A stretch of DNA of 9,447 bases from assembly GCA_011051635.1 (NCBI GenBank), contig DRKV01000421.1:1-9447 (forward strand), given 5' to 3'. Source of the stretch: Chloroflexota bacterium (lineage in GTDB: Bacteria > Chloroflexota > Anaerolineae > Anaerolineales > DRKV01). The notes under the pieces are model-generated. The model worked only from the letters and a program-made list of their open reading frames with translations. It did not search any database and was not told the DNA's origin. A program made the translations under genes and the position numbers. This document shows, piece by piece, positions 6,240 through 9,447 of this stretch. Numbering within the stretch: the first letter of the stretch is position 1; every line of letters starts with the position of its first letter.

Positions 6240-6500
6240 ATGGGACGACGCAAAGAAAAGAAAAAAGAACGCCAGCACGACACCCCGCCTTCTACTTCCG
6301 GCCCCTGGCTCTCACAACGGAGCGGCTTGATTGGCATGACCGCCCTGAGCCTTGTCTTGATAGGATGGACCGCCTGGCAAATTCATGAATTCAAGCCCTG
6401 GTCTGAAAGCATCCTGTGGGGGCTGGGTTTTGGCGTCGCTATCTGGCTCGTCTTCGGGCTGGCATACGCATTCAGCCGCTGGGCGCGCGGGAAGTCGTAA
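6240..6500 (+). CDS. Small two-helix membrane protein of unknown function
   Basis: I do not recognise this 86-residue protein. It starts with a very basic segment (MGRRKEKKKER), then a polar stretch. Two hydrophobic helices follow, at about 29-48 (GLIGMTALSLVLIGWTAWQI) and 58-78 (ILWGLGFGVAIWLVFGLAYA), and a basic end WARGKS. The positive-inside rule puts both ends in the cytoplasm. The ATG at 6240 is chosen because the in-frame upstream extension lies in glpK and in the two hairpins. No Shine-Dalgarno sequence precedes it, which lowers confidence in the start. It ends 40 bp before glpA and sits between glycerol kinase and glycerol-3-phosphate dehydrogenase. A membrane adaptor for GlpA is conceivable but unproven. 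Confidence 0.65.
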   Translation: MGRRKEKKKERQHDTPPSTSGPWLSQRSGLIGMTALSLVLIGWTAWQIHEFKPWSESILWGLGFGVAIWLVFGLAYAFSRWARGKS

Positions 6501-6522
6501 AAGCGCGGCACGCATTCTTCAC

Positions 6523-6540
6523 AAGGAGAAGCAAACCTCC
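6523..6540 (+). promoter_or_regulatory. glpA ribosome binding site with local complement
   Basis: AAGGAG (6523-6528) is the only good Shine-Dalgarno sequence before glpA and sets the ATG at 6541, although the 12-base spacing is long. CTCC (6537-6540), directly before the ATG, can pair with GGAG (6525-6528). This would bring the site closer to the ATG or hide it. The 13 bases AAGGAGAAGCAAA (6523-6535) also precede glpF (1870-1882). Confidence 0.5.
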
Positions 6541-7701
6541 ATGAGCAAACCTCATGCTATCGTCATCGGCGCAGGGTTCACGGGCACAGCCATCGCCCAC
6601 GACCTGGCCCTGCGCGGTTTCGATGTCACCGTCGTGGAACGCGGCCCGATTGCCAACGGCACCTCCGGACGCACCCACGGCTTGCTGCACAGCGGCGGAC
6701 GTTACGCCGTCAAGGACCAGGAATCCGCCATCGAGTGCATCGAGGAAAACATCATCCTGCGAAAAATCGTCCCCGACGTCATCGAGCCTAACGGGGGACT
6801 GTTCATCGCCGTCACCGAAGACGACCTGGCCTACAAGGAAACTTTCATCCAGGGCTGCGAAGCCTGCGGTATCCCGGTGGATGAAATCACACCGCAGGAA
6901 GCCTTGCGTCTGGAACCGAACCTCAACCCCAAACTGCTGGCCGCCCTGATAGTTCCTGACGGCACTTTTGACCCCTTGCGGCTGGCCCTCTCCTTCGCGG
7001 CCAGCGCCAAGAAGAACGGCGCGGTCTTCCACCTGTTCACCGACGTTGTGGACATGCTCCTCGACGGGAGCGGTAACGTAACCGGTGTAAAAGTCTGGGA
7101 CCGCACCAACGGGGAACGCTACGACATCCACAGCGACATCGTGGTCAACGCCACGGGGGCCTGGGTAGGACAAATCACCAAAATGGCGCACGCCCACGTG
7201 CCCATCAAGCCCACGCCCGGAATCATGGTGGCCTACGACCGCCGCCTCGTCAATCGGGCTATCAACCGCCTCAACCGCCCTTCCGATGGAGACATCGTCC
7301 TCCCCCAGCGGCGGCTGGCTGTGGTCGGCACGACTTCTTTCTCCATCGACGACGTGGATTACGTCCCCATCGACCGCCAGCAGGTGGAACTCATGCTCCA
7401 ACGCGGGGCAGAACTCATTCCCGCCATCCGCCAGGCCAGGGAGCGCGGCGTTTACATGGCTACCCGCCCCCTCATCGGAGCCAGCGGGCCGGGGCGCAGC
7501 ATTTCGCGCACCTTCAAAGCCTACGACCACAAAGACCTGGACAACGTGGACGGGCTGGTGACCATCACCGGCGGCAAAGCCACCACCTGCCGGGCTATGG
7601 CCGAGAAAACCGTGGACATCGTGTGCCAGAAACTCGGCCTGAACATCCCCTGCACCACCGCCGAAGTTCCCCTGACCTCTTATCGGGCATTCTACGCGTG
7701 A
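6541..7701 (+). CDS. glpA: FAD-dependent glycerol-3-phosphate dehydrogenase, short GlpA-type catalytic subunit
   Basis: The enzyme oxidises sn-glycerol-3-phosphate to dihydroxyacetone phosphate and passes electrons towards quinone. The N-terminal Rossmann motif VIGAGFTGTAIAHDLALRG (8-26) with Glu33 binds FAD in the DAO fold. TSGRTHGLLHSGGRYAV (41-57) is the GlpA/GlpD signature. VNATGAWVG, ATRPLIGASGPG and TITGGKATTCRAMAEK follow in family order. It resembles E. coli GlpA over almost its full length, but at 386 residues it lacks the roughly 150-residue C-terminal region with the BFD-like [2Fe-2S] domain. The chosen ATG has AAGGAG upstream and begins directly with the FAD motif. No glpB or glpC follows; an SdhB-like iron-sulfur gene does. 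A related DAO-fold 2-hydroxyacid dehydrogenase is less likely, given glpF and glpK in the cluster. Confidence 0.9.
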   Translation: MSKPHAIVIGAGFTGTAIAHDLALRGFDVTVVERGPIANGTSGRTHGLLHSGGRYAVKDQESAIECIEENIILRKIVPDVIEPNGGLFIAVTEDDLAYKETFIQGCEACGIPVDEITPQEALRLEPNLNPKLLAALIVPDGTFDPLRLALSFAASAKKNGAVFHLFTDVVDMLLDGSGNVTGVKVWDRTNGERYDIHSDIVVNATGAWVGQITKMAHAHVPIKPTPGIMVAYDRRLVNRAINRLNRPSDGDIVLPQRRLAVVGTTSFSIDDVDYVPIDRQQVELMLQRGAELIPAIRQARERGVYMATRPLIGASGPGRSISRTFKAYDHKDLDNVDGLVTITGGKATTCRAMAEKTVDIVCQKLGLNIPCTTAEVPLTSYRAFYA

Positions 7702-7807
7702 GGAGATGAGGAGGTGACGAGGTGAGGAGATGATGCCCACTCACCCAGTTGCCCACTCACCCAGTCACCCAATTACCCAGTTACCCACTCACCAATTACC
7801 CAACCCC
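7698..7807 (+). repeat. 8-bp-period tandem repeat filling the glpA to iron-sulfur gene spacer
   Basis: The spacer reads in octamers. The first block is purine-rich: GTGAGGAG, ATGAGGAG, GTGACGAG, GTGAGGAG and the degraded ATGATGCC (7698-7737). The second block follows ANTYACCC from 7739: ACTCACCC, AGTTGCCC, ACTCACCC, AGTCACCC, AATTACCC, AGTTACCC, ACTCACC (one base short), AATTACCC and AACCCC. The glpA stop codon lies in the first unit. Units of the two blocks are partly complementary (GGTGAG/CTCACC). The purine block also holds Shine-Dalgarno-like GAGGAGGTGA (7708-7717) and GAGGTGA (7719-7725). Confidence 0.85.
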
Positions 7808-8539
7808 ATGTGGAAGATAACTTACCGAGTACACCGTCAAAAAGGGCATGAAGCCCCCCATTACGACACCTTCCAGGTGGAAGTGGACCCTGAAGAATAC
7901 GTCCTGGACGGCGTCGAGAAAATCTGGGCTTTCGAAGACCGCTCGCTGACCTTCCGGCACGCCTGCCACCATTCCACTTGCGGAGCCTGCGGGATGCGCG
8001 TCAACGGAGTGGAAAAGTTGACCTGCATCACCAAAATCAAAGATGTCACCCAGGATGGCGGCACGCTCACCGTGGAGCCTCTGCGCAATTTCCCCATCGT
8101 CAGCGATTTGGTGGTAGACCTGGGGCCGCTCTACCGCAAAATGGAAGCAGTGCAGGCCCCCAAAGTGCATCCCCTCTCCATGGCCCCCTGGGAAGGGGAA
8201 GACATCCGCCCCCCGAAGGAGGTTCCCGCGCCCCCGGAAGGCGGAGAATACATCCGCCTGCCCGACTGCCTGGAATGCGGCATCTGCATCAGCGCTTGTC
8301 CCGTGGCCGCCTCCGACCCCGACTATCTCGGCCCTGCCCCGCTGGCTGCCATCCAGATTCAGGGATTGGATGGACACCCCGAACTGTTGGCTCTGGCCGA
8401 CAGCCAGGAAGGGGTGTGGCGCTGCCACAGCGCTTTCGAGTGCAGCGCCGTTTGCCCCTCCAACGTAGACCCCGGATGGCGCATCATGGACTTGCGCAAA
8501 CAGGTCGCCACCCAACGCCTGAAAACCATTATCGGATAA
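7808..8539 (+). CDS. sdhB: Succinate dehydrogenase/fumarate reductase-type iron-sulfur subunit
   Basis: This protein relays electrons from a flavoprotein to quinone in complex II-type enzymes. Counting from this ATG (243 residues), a plant-ferredoxin-like domain carries Cys53, Cys58, Cys61 and Cys73 for [2Fe-2S]. CLECGICISACP (154-165) binds [4Fe-4S], and CHSAFECSAVCP (206-217) has the three-cysteine spacing of the [3Fe-4S] cluster near the quinone site. All three motifs are intact. MWKITYRVHR at 7808 is where family similarity begins, but no Shine-Dalgarno sequence precedes it. In-frame ATGs at 7730 and 7733 follow GAGGTGA and would add a Pro-, His- and Thr-rich tail of 25-26 residues encoded by the repeat. 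It follows glpA directly and lies six bases before sdhC, so its flavoprotein partner may be GlpA rather than SdhA. Confidence 0.9.
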   Translation: MWKITYRVHRQKGHEAPHYDTFQVEVDPEEYVLDGVEKIWAFEDRSLTFRHACHHSTCGACGMRVNGVEKLTCITKIKDVTQDGGTLTVEPLRNFPIVSDLVVDLGPLYRKMEAVQAPKVHPLSMAPWEGEDIRPPKEVPAPPEGGEYIRLPDCLECGICISACPVAASDPDYLGPAPLAAIQIQGLDGHPELLALADSQEGVWRCHSAFECSAVCPSNVDPGWRIMDLRKQVATQRLKTIIG

Positions 8540-8545
8540 CCCGCC

Positions 8546-8932
8546 ATGAAAGCAGACAAGCACAATTCCAAAGGTTTCTGGGACTGGTTCAACCCCGCAG
8601 GGCGAGACGTGGGCGGATGGGCCTTCATTCTCAACCGCATCAGCGCCCTGGGGCTGGCCTTTTACCTGTACCTGCACCTCTTCGTTCTGGGAAAACTGGC
8701 GCAAGGGCCGGAGGTCTTCGACCAGTTCATCGCTGCAGCGAAAAGTCCGCTCTACATCGCGGGTGAACTGCTGGTGATTGCCGCCGCTCTCTACCACGGC
8801 TTGAACGGCGTGCGCCTGGTGCTCAACAGTTTCAACATTGGCGTTCCCCGGCAAAAGCAGATGTTCTACACCGCCCTGGCACTCACCATCCTCGGGACCC
8901 TCGTATTCGCCACGCGCATGTTCGCGGGGTAG
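8546..8932 (+). CDS. sdhC: Complex II-type cytochrome b / membrane anchor subunit, SdhC-like
   Basis: The 128-residue protein has three hydrophobic helices, at about 26-50, 68-90 and 106-126. ILNRISALGLAFYLYLHLF (28-46) matches the first-helix quinone-site segment of SdhC: Arg31 and Ser33 are kept, while the histidine before the Arg in E. coli is Asn30. ALYHGLNGVRLVL (81-93) carries His84, which aligns with the axial heme b ligand of E. coli SdhC. With the iron-sulfur subunit it should form part of the quinone site and anchor the enzyme to the membrane. It begins six bases after the sdhB stop without a Shine-Dalgarno sequence, so translation is probably coupled. Length fits the family. Confidence 0.85.
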   Translation: MKADKHNSKGFWDWFNPAGRDVGGWAFILNRISALGLAFYLYLHLFVLGKLAQGPEVFDQFIAAAKSPLYIAGELLVIAAALYHGLNGVRLVLNSFNIGVPRQKQMFYTALALTILGTLVFATRMFAG

Positions 8933-8969
8933 GAGAGAGGGGCAAGCGGTAAGTGTGCAAGTGGCAGAT

Positions 8970-9067
8970 GTCAGCCGCTAGTTGTCAGCCGTCAGCGGTC
9001 AGCCGTCCACCGTCCACCGTCGACGGCCCGTCGTCAGTGGTCAGCCGTCCACCGTCCACCGTCCCTT
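8970..9067 (+). repeat. 14-unit 7-bp tandem repeat between the two anchor genes
   Basis: Exactly 98 bases read as 14 heptamers in one register. The units are mainly GTCAGCC, GTCAGYG and GTCCACC, with two diverged units (GCTAGTT, GCCCGTC). A higher-order copy is visible: 8991-9021 and 9033-9063 match at 30 of 31 positions, 42 bp (six units) apart. Degenerate units may extend left to about 8942 (GCAAGCG, GTAAGTG). The array resembles the heptameric short tandem repeats known from cyanobacterial genomes. The rest of the 165-base spacer holds the next gene's binding site GGAG (9089-9092). Confidence 0.9.
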
Positions 9068-9097
9068 ATCCCCAATCCCTGTCCCATCGGAGTCCCC

Positions 9098-9447
9098 ATG
9101 CAATCCACTCCCAAATCCGGTGAAAACTTCTGGTTGTGGTTCCTCAAGATTGCCAGCGGCGTGCTGATTCTCTTCATCCTGGCAATCCACTTGACGGTCA
9201 ACCACTTCATCGCCCCTAACGGGTTGCTTTCCCATCGCGAGGTCGTGGCGTATTTCCAGAACCCGCTGGTCGTCTTCATGGAGGGTCTCTTCCTGTTTTT
9301 ACTGGTCGTGCACTCCCTTTTGGGGCTGCGCGGCATCATTCTGGACCTGAACCCAGCCGAAGGCACTCGCCGCTTTCTGGACATCATCTTCATCCTCCTC
9401 GGCATCATCGTCAGTATCTACGGTTGGTGGCTGCTGATTGCCGTCCG
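9098..9447 (+). CDS. sdhD: Complex II-type hydrophobic membrane anchor subunit, SdhD-like, 3'-truncated by the window edge
   Basis: The reading frame runs from the ATG at 9098 to the window end (116 codons, no stop). It shows three hydrophobic helices, at about 13-36, 58-82 and 96-116. Histidines suited to heme or quinone binding lie at the ends of helices: His31 and His36 (IHLTVNH) and His72 (VVHSLLGLRGI). VHSLLGLRG resembles the second-helix H-x-x-x-G-x-R pattern of SdhC/SdhD anchors. GGAG (9089-9092) lies five bases before the ATG. With sdhC it would make a two-subunit anchor. It is named from family pattern and position; sequence identity among SdhD proteins is low, so the symbol is less certain than for its neighbours. 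Confidence 0.75.
   Translation, partial: MQSTPKSGENFWLWFLKIASGVLILFILAIHLTVNHFIAPNGLLSHREVVAYFQNPLVVFMEGLFLFLLVVHSLLGLRGIILDLNPAEGTRRFLDIIFILLGIIVSIYGWWLLIAV

Noticed and set aside
6472..7740. 422-codon open frame on the minus strand opposite glpA
   Set aside because: Same shadow effect; glpA has unmistakable family motifs on the plus strand.
7739..7807. CRISPR array or attachment site in the ACCC-rich spacer
   Set aside because: The period is 8 bp with no spacers and there are no cas genes; it is a simple tandem repeat.
8982..9167. 61-codon plus-strand open frame over the heptamer array
   Set aside because: It is produced by the repeat and overlaps the sdhD start in another frame.

Overview
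The window holds a single co-directional (+ strand) glycerol and dihydroxyacetone catabolism locus of a bacterium with GC-rich genes. The gene set, the short-period tandem repeats in the intergenic spacers and the palindromic spacer repeat suggest a Chloroflexota (Anaerolineae-like) genome. That placement is an impression from style and cannot be proven from this sequence alone.

Layout. (1) 3-1418: 3' part of a DhaR-type regulator (end of a GAF domain, PAS, degenerate AAA+, Fis-type HTH). (2) 1419-1884: a 466-base gene-free control region. It carries twin 17-bp palindromes, the dhaR terminator, a good sigma70-type promoter, a long leader with a possible pseudoknot fold and an internal intrinsic-terminator hairpin, and the glpF ribosome binding site. 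(3) 1885-6096: glpF (glycerol channel), dhaK and dhaL (dihydroxyacetone kinase subunits) and glpK (glycerol kinase), separated by spacers with strong hairpins. (4) 6240-6500: an unrecognised 86-residue protein with two membrane helices. (5) 6541-7701: a short GlpA-type FAD glycerol-3-phosphate dehydrogenase without the usual C-terminal [2Fe-2S] domain. (6) 7808-9447: a complex II-type iron-sulfur subunit and two membrane anchor subunits (SdhB-, SdhC- and SdhD-like, the last cut by the window edge).

How the parts work together. GlpF admits glycerol, GlpK makes glycerol-3-phosphate, and GlpA oxidises it to dihydroxyacetone phosphate. DhaK and DhaL deliver free dihydroxyacetone to the same product. 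DhaR probably controls the set. The standard electron partners of anaerobic GlpA (GlpB, GlpC) are absent. A three-cluster SdhB-like protein and SdhC/SdhD-like anchors follow glpA directly, in the place where sdhA sits in an sdhABCD-ordered operon. The most interesting hypothesis is a chimeric, complex II-like glycerol-3-phosphate:quinone oxidoreductase. The main alternative is an ordinary succinate dehydrogenase operon whose sdhA lies beyond the window.

Two spacers in the terminal part are built of short-period tandem repeats: an 8-bp array between glpA and the iron-sulfur gene, and a 14-unit 7-bp array between the two anchor genes. The minus strand shows no gene I can support.
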